This document shows, piece by piece, positions 33,577-41,507 of a stretch of 64,000 nt of DNA. The notes beneath the pieces were generated by a model. The model saw only the letters and a list, made by a program, of their open reading frames with translations. It had not been told where the DNA came from and searched no databases. This stretch comes from a virus, in the IMG/VR virus record IMGVR_UViG_3300030419_007368, positions 31,632 to 95,631 of that record; one strand, written 5' to 3'. Made by a program: the position numbers and the translations under genes. Position 1 is the stretch's first letter; each line of letters opens with the position of its first letter.

Positions 33577-33771
33577 CTACTTGCCGTGTTTCCACTGCAC
33601 TGCAAGATCCACAAGGGCCTGAGAGCCAATATAAGCTAGCGTCACCGCTACCCAATCTGAACTAGTTAACGCGTTCGTCGCGACGAGGTACGTTGCCGTA
33701 CCCCAGGCCAAAAATTTTCTAGATATAAACCGTTCAACGTGTTTATCTAACCAAGCTCTAACTTTCTGCAT
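33577..33771 (-). CDS. Small membrane protein, holin-like
   Basis: A 64-residue protein with a basic N-terminus (MQKVRAWLDKHVERF) and two weak hydrophobic segments (KFLAWGTATYLVATNAL; WVAVTLAYIGSQALVDLAV), ending in a basic tail (QWKHGK). Size and charge pattern fit a class II-type holin, and it heads a group of membrane proteins that looks like a lysis cassette. It follows an ideal GGAGGTGA ribosome site. No endolysin gene is seen in this window, so a holin role is only probable; it could also be a small structural membrane protein. Confidence 0.5.
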   Translation of the reverse strand: MQKVRAWLDKHVERFISRKFLAWGTATYLVATNALTSSDWVAVTLAYIGSQALVDLAVQWKHGK

Positions 33772-33822
33772 AATATCACCTCCGAAATAATTAGTTCAAA
33801 AATCACATTATTCAACAAAACA

Positions 33823-36800
33823 TTATTCGTGTATGTGAGCTACACCATTATTTTTCTCTATGGCTATCTCTTTGTCAACAACGTCTTTTAAGCTATCTAA
33901 ATGTGATATTAAAACAATCGTTTTAAACTGAGTTTTTATCATATCCAGTATTCTTATGAACCCCTCCATGTTTTCAGCGTCCAAAGCAGTACCGGGCTCA
34001 TCAAGTATGAACACGTCACCCTTTGGCAAGGTAGAGACATTCAAAAGCGCCAATCTTATGGCCATGGCGCCGATTGTTTTTTCCGCCCCAGACCCCATCT
34101 CAATAGGGCGGGGGTCGTGCTTCGGATGTTTAATAAGGATGTCAAGCTTGTTTTCATCATTTTCAAAAAAGATTTCAAAATCAACGATATTTGTTAAAAT
34201 TTTCGATATTTCATTGTTAATTCGAGGAAGCCTCTTTTTAATTATATCATAAGATATGCCATTTGGGTGCATGCACTTTATATAAAGATCTGCAACAGTA
34301 AACTCATCCTGCAATTCCAGAAAATATTTCTTCTGACTCACCAGTTCTTCATACTTTTGTTCCAAACTACCTGTGTTTTTGTATACCTCTAGGAGGTTCT
34401 TACGCACTGATGATAGATTTTTATTAAATTTGTTTATTTCACCATCCAACTCTTCTTGTTTGTTGGTCAAGATCTCAAAATTTTCAATAGATTCCCTGTT
34501 GTCTTCATACAGGCTTTCCTTTGCCCCTAGATCCGCCAACAAAGACTCTGCCTGCAGTAGCTTTATATTGTTTTTTTCTATTTGAAGCTCTAAAGACGAA
34601 ATTCTCTCTTTCACAGAAGCTCTTTTGTCTGTCAACATGTGATACTTTTCAATATATTGATCAAGACGATTTGGATTGAGATCCAAGACCTTGCCCTTGA
34701 TAGTTTCTTTGTTTAAAGAAAGCTGGTTTAGGGATATCCTGACTCTCTGTGTATCGTCGATAGCGCGCTTGGCATCCTTTACGAACAAACACCTATCGCG
34801 CACAGAGAAGCTACAAGGCGCTTTTTTCAAATGATCAATTTTATTATCATCTATCTCTTTCTTTGACTCAAGTTTGGAAATCTCCTCTTCAATCTCAACA
34901 ATTCTCTTTTCATGTGCGCTGGCAGCCTCTCTCTTTTCAGTAAAAGATATGATGTCGAAGCCATTGATAAAGTTTTCTATTTTTTCAAATAAAGTTTGCT
35001 GCTCTTCTAATTGCTGTGTTTTTTCTTCCTTAATCTCCTTCAAAGAAGACACAAGGTCCAAACACTCTCGCAGTTGCTTTTTCACATACCTGATGTTTGT
35101 CAGGTCTTTCGGAATAGACTGAATTTCTTTTTTTGTGTTTTCCAGCTCAGAACTGAAATTGGAGATCTTCTCTTCAATTTCGGACAGTTCTCGCTCGCGA
35201 ACCATTAATTCGGTATTTGAACGTGCAACCGCCTCCCTGGCTTCCTGGATCTCCGTATCGTAATCACGGTCAGAAAACTTTTTTATGGCACCCTTCAGAT
35301 CAGTCGAATCCTCGTTGACCATTTTGAACTTTCTATCAAAGAACTCCAAATCTAGAAATTTAGCTAAAATCTCTTTTCTTTTTGTCGACCCCTCATTCAA
35401 ATATGACAAAGAATCTAGCTGGCTTGACATGGAAGTTAGGAAAAAATCGTCCACAGAGCCAAAAACTTTGCGAATGTTTTTGTCAGTTTCCATTCTAGAG
35501 ACGCCGTTTAAGGACTTCTCCTCGTCAGTCAGCGTATCAAAAACCAAAAAATCAACATCAGTTTTTGCTTCCCAGGTTTCCTTACCTTTTAGCCTCTTCT
35601 TATATTTCTTGCTTGTTCTCTCTATCTTGTAGACCTTGTGACCAACAGTAATCTCTGCATATCCTCGACACCACTCTTCATTTTGATTTATAAGATTGAG
35701 ATTTTTACGATTGTTTTTTGAAGTAGTGTTGTAAACAGTATAAAGTAGGCTGTCAATGACACTGGATTTGCCTGAGAAGTTCTTTCCCAAGATCCCAACA
35801 ATTCCGTCAAGGGCTTCGAAATTTATTTTATTGGATTCTCCATAGTTAAACAAATTATCCCACTCCAAACATTTCAACTTCCAATTGATGTTCCTGTATA
35901 CTTCCTCCTCTTTTTCCACCAGAGCGTTGTACTTCTTGTTCATCTCAAAGACCTTCTTTAAAGTTTGGTCCTCAAGGCGATGATCGCTTAAATACTCTTG
36001 AATAAACTTCTCTTGGATAGAGACGTCTCGCAGATCCTCTTGTCTTCCTGATTTTGTCAGGTTCTCGACAGAGCCACGTTCGCCGGCGGCTCGACTCAGA
36101 TAGGTCACAACCTCTGGTTGGAAGCGTGTCTTCGCTGCATCAATCACACGACGGATGACATCCAACGGCAAATTATTTTCCGATAAAAGGCGCAGGCGCG
36201 CGCCTGTCTTGACTTTTATCTTGTTCGGTAGTCGACCCTTTGGTGTAAGTTTGACAGTTACAAAGGGTTTCGGATTCTCAATAACGTGATGTACACAAGT
36301 ATAAGAATCTTTGCTTTCGATATCCCATACCAGAAAGCCCTTATCATTTGTCTCTCCGTGATTTTGTTGCACGGTTGAGCCAGGATATCTTACTTTCCCA
36401 TGCTTATCTACAATTTGATTAGTTTTGTGTATATCGCCGAGAAAACCATAGTCAAAATTATTAAATATTTTAACATCGTCCTCGCCAGACTCCATCTTCC
36501 ACCCAGTATCCGTTACCACCCCACTAACAGAACCATGATATAGAGCAATATTAATTCTACTTGAACTGGATGGAGGGCGCCAGTTGTCCCTGTCAAATAC
36601 TGATAAAACATTGATTGCAAATTCATCATTTAAAGCAACCTCTCCGCTATTTTTTAATAGGTGTAAATTGGGGTTCTGAAGTGCATTAGCTATTGGTGTT
36701 AACGCATCTTGCCTGTTAGAGTTTCTTAAATTTCCGTCGTGATTTCCTAGAATTACATATGTCGGCGCTATATTCGCCAAATTATTAAGGAAATTAGAGC

Positions 36801-36978
36801 ACAAATCAACGAATTCAGGACTAATTTGAGTTTTTGTGTGAGCTATGTCGCCACAATGTATGATATAATCAACTTTTTCTTGTTTGATCTTGTCATACAG
36901 CTTTGAAAATATCTCACGATATTCTTTGTGATACTTTAAATTTCTGATATGAGTATCAGCTAAATGAGCAAATTTCAA
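33823..36978 (-). CDS. SbcD-SbcC (Mre11-Rad50; T4 gp47-gp46) single-chain fusion
   Basis: A 1051-residue protein combining a nuclease and an SMC-like ATPase that process DNA ends in recombination-dependent replication. The start is TTG 36978 (read MKFAHLADTHI), with GGAG 7 bases upstream; the conserved Mre11 opening confirms it. Nuclease part (1-230): Asp8/His10, HCGDIAH (Asp44), LGNHD (Asn79/His80), YHG (His148) and GDIH (181-184), all metal-binding motifs. ATPase part (about 370-1051): Walker A GKNFSGKSS (398-406), a long coiled coil (about 575-890), signature MGSGAEK (961-967), Walker B VFILDEP (989-995) and the H-loop ISH. The hook apex shows Cys722-X7-Cys730 instead of CXXC. In T4 these are two genes, 47 and 46. 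Confidence 0.93.
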   Translation of the reverse strand: MKFAHLADTHIRNLKYHKEYREIFSKLYDKIKQEKVDYIIHCGDIAHTKTQISPEFVDLCSNFLNNLANIAPTYVILGNHDGNLRNSNRQDALTPIANALQNPNLHLLKNSGEVALNDEFAINVLSVFDRDNWRPPSSSSRINIALYHGSVSGVVTDTGWKMESGEDDVKIFNNFDYGFLGDIHKTNQIVDKHGKVRYPGSTVQQNHGETNDKGFLVWDIESKDSYTCVHHVIENPKPFVTVKLTPKGRLPNKIKVKTGARLRLLSENNLPLDVIRRVIDAAKTRFQPEVVTYLSRAAGERGSVENLTKSGRQEDLRDVSIQEKFIQEYLSDHRLEDQTLKKVFEMNKKYNALVEKEEEVYRNINWKLKCLEWDNLFNYGESNKINFEALDGIVGILGKNFSGKSSVIDSLLYTVYNTTSKNNRKNLNLINQNEEWCRGYAEITVGHKVYKIERTSKKYKKRLKGKETWEAKTDVDFLVFDTLTDEEKSLNGVSRMETDKNIRKVFGSVDDFFLTSMSSQLDSLSYLNEGSTKRKEILAKFLDLEFFDRKFKMVNEDSTDLKGAIKKFSDRDYDTEIQEAREAVARSNTELMVRERELSEIEEKISNFSSELENTKKEIQSIPKDLTNIRYVKKQLRECLDLVSSLKEIKEEKTQQLEEQQTLFEKIENFINGFDIISFTEKREAASAHEKRIVEIEEEISKLESKKEIDDNKIDHLKKAPCSFSVRDRCLFVKDAKRAIDDTQRVRISLNQLSLNKETIKGKVLDLNPNRLDQYIEKYHMLTDKRASVKERISSLELQIEKNNIKLLQAESLLADLGAKESLYEDNRESIENFEILTNKQEELDGEINKFNKNLSSVRKNLLEVYKNTGSLEQKYEELVSQKKYFLELQDEFTVADLYIKCMHPNGISYDIIKKRLPRINNEISKILTNIVDFEIFFENDENKLDILIKHPKHDPRPIEMGSGAEKTIGAMAIRLALLNVSTLPKGDVFILDEPGTALDAENMEGFIRILDMIKTQFKTIVLISHLDSLKDVVDKEIAIEKNNGVAHIHE

Positions 36979-37035
36979 CTATACACTCCTCGGCATATAG
37001 TAAATAATAGAAACGACAAGGAGGTAATAAAGGAA

Positions 37036-37734
37036 TTATTTCTTTTTGGGTTCTTCTTTCTTCTCGGGCGCAGAGTCAGGAGAGCCCGATTTCTTGTCGC
37101 CGGATCCGGCTAGGCCGGGATAAGGGTCGCTTAAACCAACTGACGTTCCAGTCGCTTGAGCGCCTTTGACTTGGGCCTGTGACATACCAGTCTGCACAGC
37201 GATAAGGTCATCCATGTTATCATCCATATCCCCTAGTTCTTTTGCGTTAGCTCCTAGAATTTGTGTTATAGCTTGCAAGAGCTTGTTTGTTTGAGTGATT
37301 AACTTTAGAATATCGCCTTTTGGTGTAACGTTCATGGCGTCATCTGTGGTAACTCCATCGATTGTCACATCCTGATTGACGTTCCGCATCGCTAAATTTC
37401 CGCCGAGGCCGGCGAGGGCGCCGAAGCCTCGACCGAGAAAACCTAAGGCGCCTAGGCCGAGGTTTCCGGCTCTCTTTCCCCATTTTGTTAAGCCCCTACC
37501 TATTTTACTTTTTCCGAATGCTTTACCGCCGCGGCCAAAAAGCCTCACGAGGGCCAGTGGGTTTAAACCCTCGTCGAGAGTCACCTCCGGGTCGTATCCT
37601 GGTAGTTTTTTAATTAAAGCGGCCTCTACCTCGGCTTCGCCATATTGATTCACCATCTCCTGTACAGGTATAGCGATGTATTCTCTAAAAAAATCAGCGT
37701 GTGCGTCGTTGTCTAGGTTAAATTTCTCAGCCAT
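37036..37734 (-). CDS. Gly-rich protein, unknown, next to SbcDC fusion
   Basis: A 232-residue protein; ATG 37734 (MAEKFNLDNDAHADFF) follows GAGGATATGAGC. Residues about 1-50 are folded and acidic. Residues about 55-120 are Gly/Arg/Leu-rich (LFGRGGKAFGKSKIGRG ... LGALGFLGRGFGALAGLGG), almost like a membrane-active or assembly segment. A helical part follows (LLQAITQILGANAKELG), and a Lys/Pro/Glu-rich tail. The gene overlaps the end of the primase gene if the upstream TTG is used. It could be a virion protein rather than a replication protein. Confidence 0.65.
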   Translation of the reverse strand: MAEKFNLDNDAHADFFREYIAIPVQEMVNQYGEAEVEAALIKKLPGYDPEVTLDEGLNPLALVRLFGRGGKAFGKSKIGRGLTKWGKRAGNLGLGALGFLGRGFGALAGLGGNLAMRNVNQDVTIDGVTTDDAMNVTPKGDILKLITQTNKLLQAITQILGANAKELGDMDDNMDDLIAVQTGMSQAQVKGAQATGTSVGLSDPYPGLAGSGDKKSGSPDSAPEKKEEPKKK

Positions 37735-37738
37735 AAGC

Positions 37739-38677
37739 TCATATCCTCGCAATCTTACTCAATAAATAGTTATCAGAACTCAAAAAGACCGCTGATTGTT
37801 TTCTGGACAAGAACTCCTCTTTTGACATCTCCCCAACATCATTAAAAGGATCAATGTCTACCTTATGGACCTCAATATCATATTTTAAAAATAATCTTAT
37901 AAGACTGTCTTGCTTCTTTTCAGCATCAGAATCCAGAGCAAGATATACAGGGGTGTCATTCTTGACAATCTTGTGGAAAAGAGAAGAATTCTCATTCAAA
38001 GTCGACCCCAACAAAGGAACAGAATTCTCTCCTGCCTTTATTGCGTCAAAAACCCCCTCTACGATTACCAGGTCTTCGTCAAAATCCAAATAAAGCTCAT
38101 TAAAGATAATGTCCCTGCTAGCTGTTGGGTTTAAATATTTCTTCCAAGAACCATCGTAGGACCTCGTCACAAAATAATTCACATGGCCAGAAAGATCGAA
38201 AGATGGTATGACTAGCCTGCCGCTATATTTTCCAGCTGCGCAATATCCAATTTTCCACTTCATAATATCGTTCTTGTTCACAGAGCGACTATTAAGATAG
38301 TTCAATGCTCGAATTGATGTGCTTGGCAGATCTTTGTTGGTGAGCGAAACAAAATTTTGAGGTAATGAGATTCTTTCCGGGGGAGCAATCTCTTCTGGGC
38401 CGAAGAGCTTTTCAGCAAAATTTTCTATTTCAATTTTCTGATCGAAACTTCTCCAATTGAAACGAGCTTGTCGGCCTCCGTATTTTCTTATTATACGATA
38501 TAAATTTCGTCCGGACCAATCGCACACCCAACACTTGAAGACATTTTTAGATAAATTTACAGATAATTTTTTCTTGTGGTGGCCGCACTTAGGACAAAAA
38601 AACAAATATTCACTATTAGAAGTGTAGAAAGACCCTAGAACCTCTTTGAGAATAGTTAGCTTTTTTTCTTCTGACAT
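37739..38677 (-). CDS. DNA primase (DnaG-type: zinc ribbon plus TOPRIM)
   Basis: A 312-residue primase that would make RNA primers for phage replication. Zinc ribbon near the N-terminus: FFCPKCGHH (Cys28, Cys31) and FKCWVCDWSG (Cys49, Cys52). The central part has YRIIRKYGG and the conserved RLVIPSFD...GHVNYFVTRS segment (154-174). The TOPRIM domain has VIVEGVFDA (Glu207) and LALDSDAEKK (Asp249, Asp251). No helicase domain is attached, so a separate helicase is expected outside the window. The ATG overlaps the resolvase stop by 22 bases, so the two genes are coupled. It is shorter than bacterial DnaG (about 580) and about the size of T4 gp61 (342). Confidence 0.9.
   Translation of the reverse strand: MSEEKKLTILKEVLGSFYTSNSEYLFFCPKCGHHKKKLSVNLSKNVFKCWVCDWSGRNLYRIIRKYGGRQARFNWRSFDQKIEIENFAEKLFGPEEIAPPERISLPQNFVSLTNKDLPSTSIRALNYLNSRSVNKNDIMKWKIGYCAAGKYSGRLVIPSFDLSGHVNYFVTRSYDGSWKKYLNPTASRDIIFNELYLDFDEDLVIVEGVFDAIKAGENSVPLLGSTLNENSSLFHKIVKNDTPVYLALDSDAEKKQDSLIRLFLKYDIEVHKVDIDPFNDVGEMSKEEFLSRKQSAVFLSSDNYLLSKIARI
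37762..37770 (-). promoter_or_regulatory. ACTATTTAT motif in the end of the primase gene
   Basis: Minus strand reads TAACTATTTATTGAG, 27 nt before ATG 37734 of the Gly-rich gene. It lies inside the last codons of the primase gene. Confidence 0.35.
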
Positions 38678-39183
38678 TCAGACCAGCCCGCTCTGGCAAT
38701 CACCCAACTATCTGCTTTGTCATAGCAATCAGGCTTAACGTTTCCATGCTTAGTATAAGTTATAGAAACGGAAGGGACGTTGTCAAGGACATGTTTTATA
38801 ACACATTGCTTCGCCTTTGTTCCTCTTGGTACGGTTATTCCACACAGCTTTCTAGCTGAAGTAGCTGCTATGTATTCTGGTTTTGTCTGCAATATTCTAT
38901 ATACCAGCCATGACACCACCCCATTAAAACGAGCGAGAGTTGACAAAGTTTTAGCCGAGGAGAATCCAGATCTGAAACTTTGGAGAGATTGCTCGATATA
39001 TACTCTTTCGACTCTGAAGCCGTCACCACAAAGCTGACGAATACGTTCTTCAACGTATTCTGCTTTTTCAAAGAAGTTTTTATACTTTCTCGTATCCCAA
39101 GACTCATTATAAACAACCTCCCCTGATGCGTCCACTATAGTTGCACCGGTGATACTAGTACTTACATCTAATCCCAAAATCAT
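38656..39183 (-). CDS. RuvC-like Holliday-junction resolvase / RNase H-fold nuclease
   Basis: A 175-residue protein with the RuvC fold signature. The first strand is MILGLDVSTSITG with Asp5; the second acidic residue is in RVYIEQSLQ (Glu64); C-terminal acidic residues are in DCYDKADSWVIA (Asp155, Asp158). The Ser/Thr-rich loop after Asp5 and the 'KQCVIKHVLD' helix are also RuvC-like. It could cut branched DNA before packaging, replacing a T4 endonuclease VII function. It overlaps the primase gene downstream. No Shine-Dalgarno is evident, and a TATAAT lies only 6 bp before the ATG (39190-39195), so a leaderless transcript is possible. Confidence 0.85.
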   Translation of the reverse strand: MILGLDVSTSITGATIVDASGEVVYNESWDTRKYKNFFEKAEYVEERIRQLCGDGFRVERVYIEQSLQSFRSGFSSAKTLSTLARFNGVVSWLVYRILQTKPEYIAATSARKLCGITVPRGTKAKQCVIKHVLDNVPSVSITYTKHGNVKPDCYDKADSWVIARAGWSECQKKKS

Positions 39184-39189
39184 TGTTAA

Positions 39190-39195
39190 ATTATA
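39190..39195 (-). promoter_or_regulatory. TATAAT hexamer abutting the resolvase start (possible -10 of a leaderless mRNA)
   Basis: Minus strand reads AGTATAATTTAACA-ATG. The -10 is perfect, but no clear -35 is present at 16-18 bp. With normal spacing, transcription would begin at or near the ATG. Confidence 0.25.
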
Positions 39196-40350
39196 CTATA
39201 TATCTAGCTTAAGTTTAAACGTATAGCTTCTTTCTTCTAATTTTCTTACCGGCTTGGCTAAACCTGCGATTGCAATTAAGTTTTTGTCCTTGTCGTATAT
39301 GCCGACTTTAGAGATGTAAGTAACAGGCTTAAAGCTGGCGCTGTACTCAGGGTAACTACTTGATAGTATATTCTTAATATTTGTTTTTGGGTCCTCTACG
39401 TATATTTGACTAGCAGATGCTGCTGCATAAGTTCCGCTAATGAACGTCGGGTTGTTTGAGAAATTAAGCTCACCTTCTTTGGCGTGTGCAAACATAGTGA
39501 CAGTCTCTATGTAATTTACACCATTAAATTCTATTCCAAAGCTGGAAGAAGGATAGTCTGCAGATCCTGTTGCTCCGAAATATTGCCAACTGGCCGGCAA
39601 CTCATCTGAATTATTTGGTAAATATTTCTCCGTCACACCAGAAAGCGCTGCACTAGCTGTCAGCATTATAAAACCTTCGTTATATAAAACGACTCCGACA
39701 GTTTGTCCAGTACTAGACCCTGTTGTTTGTATTAGCTGGCCATTTTTTAAAGTGTCTGCTGCTTCGGCCAGCAAACTCCCTGTTATATAATATTTGAGCT
39801 TAACGCTTCCTTTTTTTATACTTGAACCAAAAAATATTGAAGGTATGCTAATTAAATTTATAATTTGATTCTCTTTGTTTCCGTAAGCATAGTGTGGGCT
39901 AAGTTTGGAATAATAATCTAAAGTGTTTTTCAGAGCATATAGTCTTTTTTTCTTCTCACCAACAAAACTAACATCGTATCGATCTATTGATATAGTAGAA
40001 GTTAAAGGATATGAACCAGAAAGAATATCTCCGAAGTTAAAATCATGATTGAACTCGTCAGTTGTAATTGTTTTAAAAGTAGTGAACGACCCCCCTTTCG
40101 TTATGAAGGGGTATATCATTTCTTTATTAGCATCATTTGGATGCAGGTCTCTATGGACGTTTAATTCATAAAGATTGATATGGCCCTGGGGCGTGTGCGA
40201 GTTTATGGCGGTCTGGTTTTCATTATTATAATAAACAGACCCACTATAGATAAAGAACTCAACTTTAGGAAAAGCCTTTACCCTGTTGTGGAAAATATCA
40301 TCTTTACCAAACTTAAAAAAGTTTCCATATTTGGAATAATGTGAGGGCAT
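39196..40350 (-). CDS. Virion structural protein, paralogue A (384 aa)
   Basis: A beta-rich, Ser/Tyr/Asn-rich protein starting MPSHYSKYGNFFKFGKDDIF. The end, TYISKVGIYDKDKNLIAIAG then LAKPVRKLEERSYTFKLKLDI, is clearly related to the end of the next gene upstream (YITTVGLYSSDNELLAVAKL ... LRVRLDY), and the middle parts share 'KGxxKLxYxxTGS' and 'VLYxxGFIMLT' strands. The two are therefore diverged duplicates. The ATG follows GAGAGG, 12 bp after its paralogue. It is likely a part of the baseplate-peripheral or adhesin complex encoded by this block. No enzyme motif is visible. Confidence 0.75.
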   Translation of the reverse strand: MPSHYSKYGNFFKFGKDDIFHNRVKAFPKVEFFIYSGSVYYNNENQTAINSHTPQGHINLYELNVHRDLHPNDANKEMIYPFITKGGSFTTFKTITTDEFNHDFNFGDILSGSYPLTSTISIDRYDVSFVGEKKKRLYALKNTLDYYSKLSPHYAYGNKENQIINLISIPSIFFGSSIKKGSVKLKYYITGSLLAEAADTLKNGQLIQTTGSSTGQTVGVVLYNEGFIMLTASAALSGVTEKYLPNNSDELPASWQYFGATGSADYPSSSFGIEFNGVNYIETVTMFAHAKEGELNFSNNPTFISGTYAAASASQIYVEDPKTNIKNILSSSYPEYSASFKPVTYISKVGIYDKDKNLIAIAGLAKPVRKLEERSYTFKLKLDI

Positions 40351-40362
40351 CGCCGATCCTCT

Positions 40363-41496
40363 CTAGTAGTCCAGCCGTACCCTCAGTGTCAACTCCGTAT
40401 TTGGATCCTTCCTAATCGGCTCTGATAATTTGGCAACCGCCAGTAATTCGTTGTCTGAAGAATATAGCCCAACGGTGGTGATATATGTAATAGGCAAATC
40501 GTTAACGTTGTTTTTAACAACCAATTTGCTGCCAGAAACATATGTCGGGTTTGAGCTATAATTGTATTCATTGTGATTAACACGACAGAAGTAAATTGCT
40601 GAATTCAATTCAATGGTGTTGTTGAAAGTAATATTTTGAATTCTATGGCGGAAACCATCTGCCATCTGTTGTATGGTGGCGTTCATGATAGCCTGTTTCA
40701 TTGGACCACCGCTCGAAGCAGAAGTCCATATATTTGGATTCATCCCAAAATATGAGCCGTTGTCCATTTCGTCTCCGGCGTGCTTCTGACCTAGACCTTG
40801 AGCGTCGCCGGTACCGAGCCTAGAGAATATCGAAGAAGTCAGCACTACAACTCCGGCTTGATAGAATATCAACCCACAACTTAAGCTGTTTGTAGATGCA
40901 TCGGCAGAAGAGGAGAAGATAAGACCATAATCGCCAGCTGGTGACGTTCGGTACTCGTTAGCAGAGTCATAATCTCCAAAAACAAGCTTTGTGCCGGCGC
41001 CGCCGAAGCCGGGAGCTGTCGTACCAGAAGTGAGCATGCTCAATCTAAACTGGCCCTTCTTAATCTCATCTTTAGTTAAAAGTCGAGAAAAATTAAGAAA
41101 GAAACAATGGTTCATGACGCCAGAACCTTGATCATCAAGTGTTCCGTCTGAATCAAATTTTCTTATTTGACTGCCGGTGGTGTAACCCATAAGAACTTGT
41201 GCCATTTGATTATAAACATTCATCTTTTTGGCATTTTGAGTGTTAGCAGAAGAACTAGCGTTTGAACTAACGCCAAATGTGACATCAAAAATGTGGTTAG
41301 CAGAAGAACTTAAGAATGGATAGTCATAAACAGACTGAAACATGCCATGAGAAAAATTCTTAATGTTGGTTTCTGTGCTATCTCCGACACGATATGTTCC
41401 GGAAACTATCGTTCCGGTGATCGGAATTGCTTCATGCAGTAAAGTTCTCGTATTTACTACGTCGTCACCTAAAAGTGCTTTAAAAGTACTTGCCAT
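40363..41496 (-). CDS. Virion structural protein, paralogue B (377 aa)
   Basis: A beta-rich, Ser/Asn/Gly-rich protein beginning MASTFKALLGDDVVNTRTLL. Middle strands such as KKGQFRLSMLTSGT and CGLIFYQAGVVVLTSSIF match corresponding strands of paralogue A, and the C-terminal 'YITTVGLYSSDNELLAVAKL ... EPIRKDPN' matches too. The ATG follows AAGGTG. It lies between paralogue A and the 371-aa LTDTGR protein, so the three adjacent genes may encode subunits of one ring or fiber base. Function inferred from context only. Confidence 0.75.
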   Translation of the reverse strand: MASTFKALLGDDVVNTRTLLHEAIPITGTIVSGTYRVGDSTETNIKNFSHGMFQSVYDYPFLSSSANHIFDVTFGVSSNASSSANTQNAKKMNVYNQMAQVLMGYTTGSQIRKFDSDGTLDDQGSGVMNHCFFLNFSRLLTKDEIKKGQFRLSMLTSGTTAPGFGGAGTKLVFGDYDSANEYRTSPAGDYGLIFSSSADASTNSLSCGLIFYQAGVVVLTSSIFSRLGTGDAQGLGQKHAGDEMDNGSYFGMNPNIWTSASSGGPMKQAIMNATIQQMADGFRHRIQNITFNNTIELNSAIYFCRVNHNEYNYSSNPTYVSGSKLVVKNNVNDLPITYITTVGLYSSDNELLAVAKLSEPIRKDPNTELTLRVRLDY

Positions 41497-41507
41497 TGTT
41501 TTTCACC

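Noticed and set aside
33787-33815. A TTGAAT-17-AATTAT sigma70-like pair before the holin-like gene
   Set aside because: The predicted start would fall inside the ribosome site at 33777-33783, and both boxes match only 4/6. Better explained by chance in AT-rich sequence.
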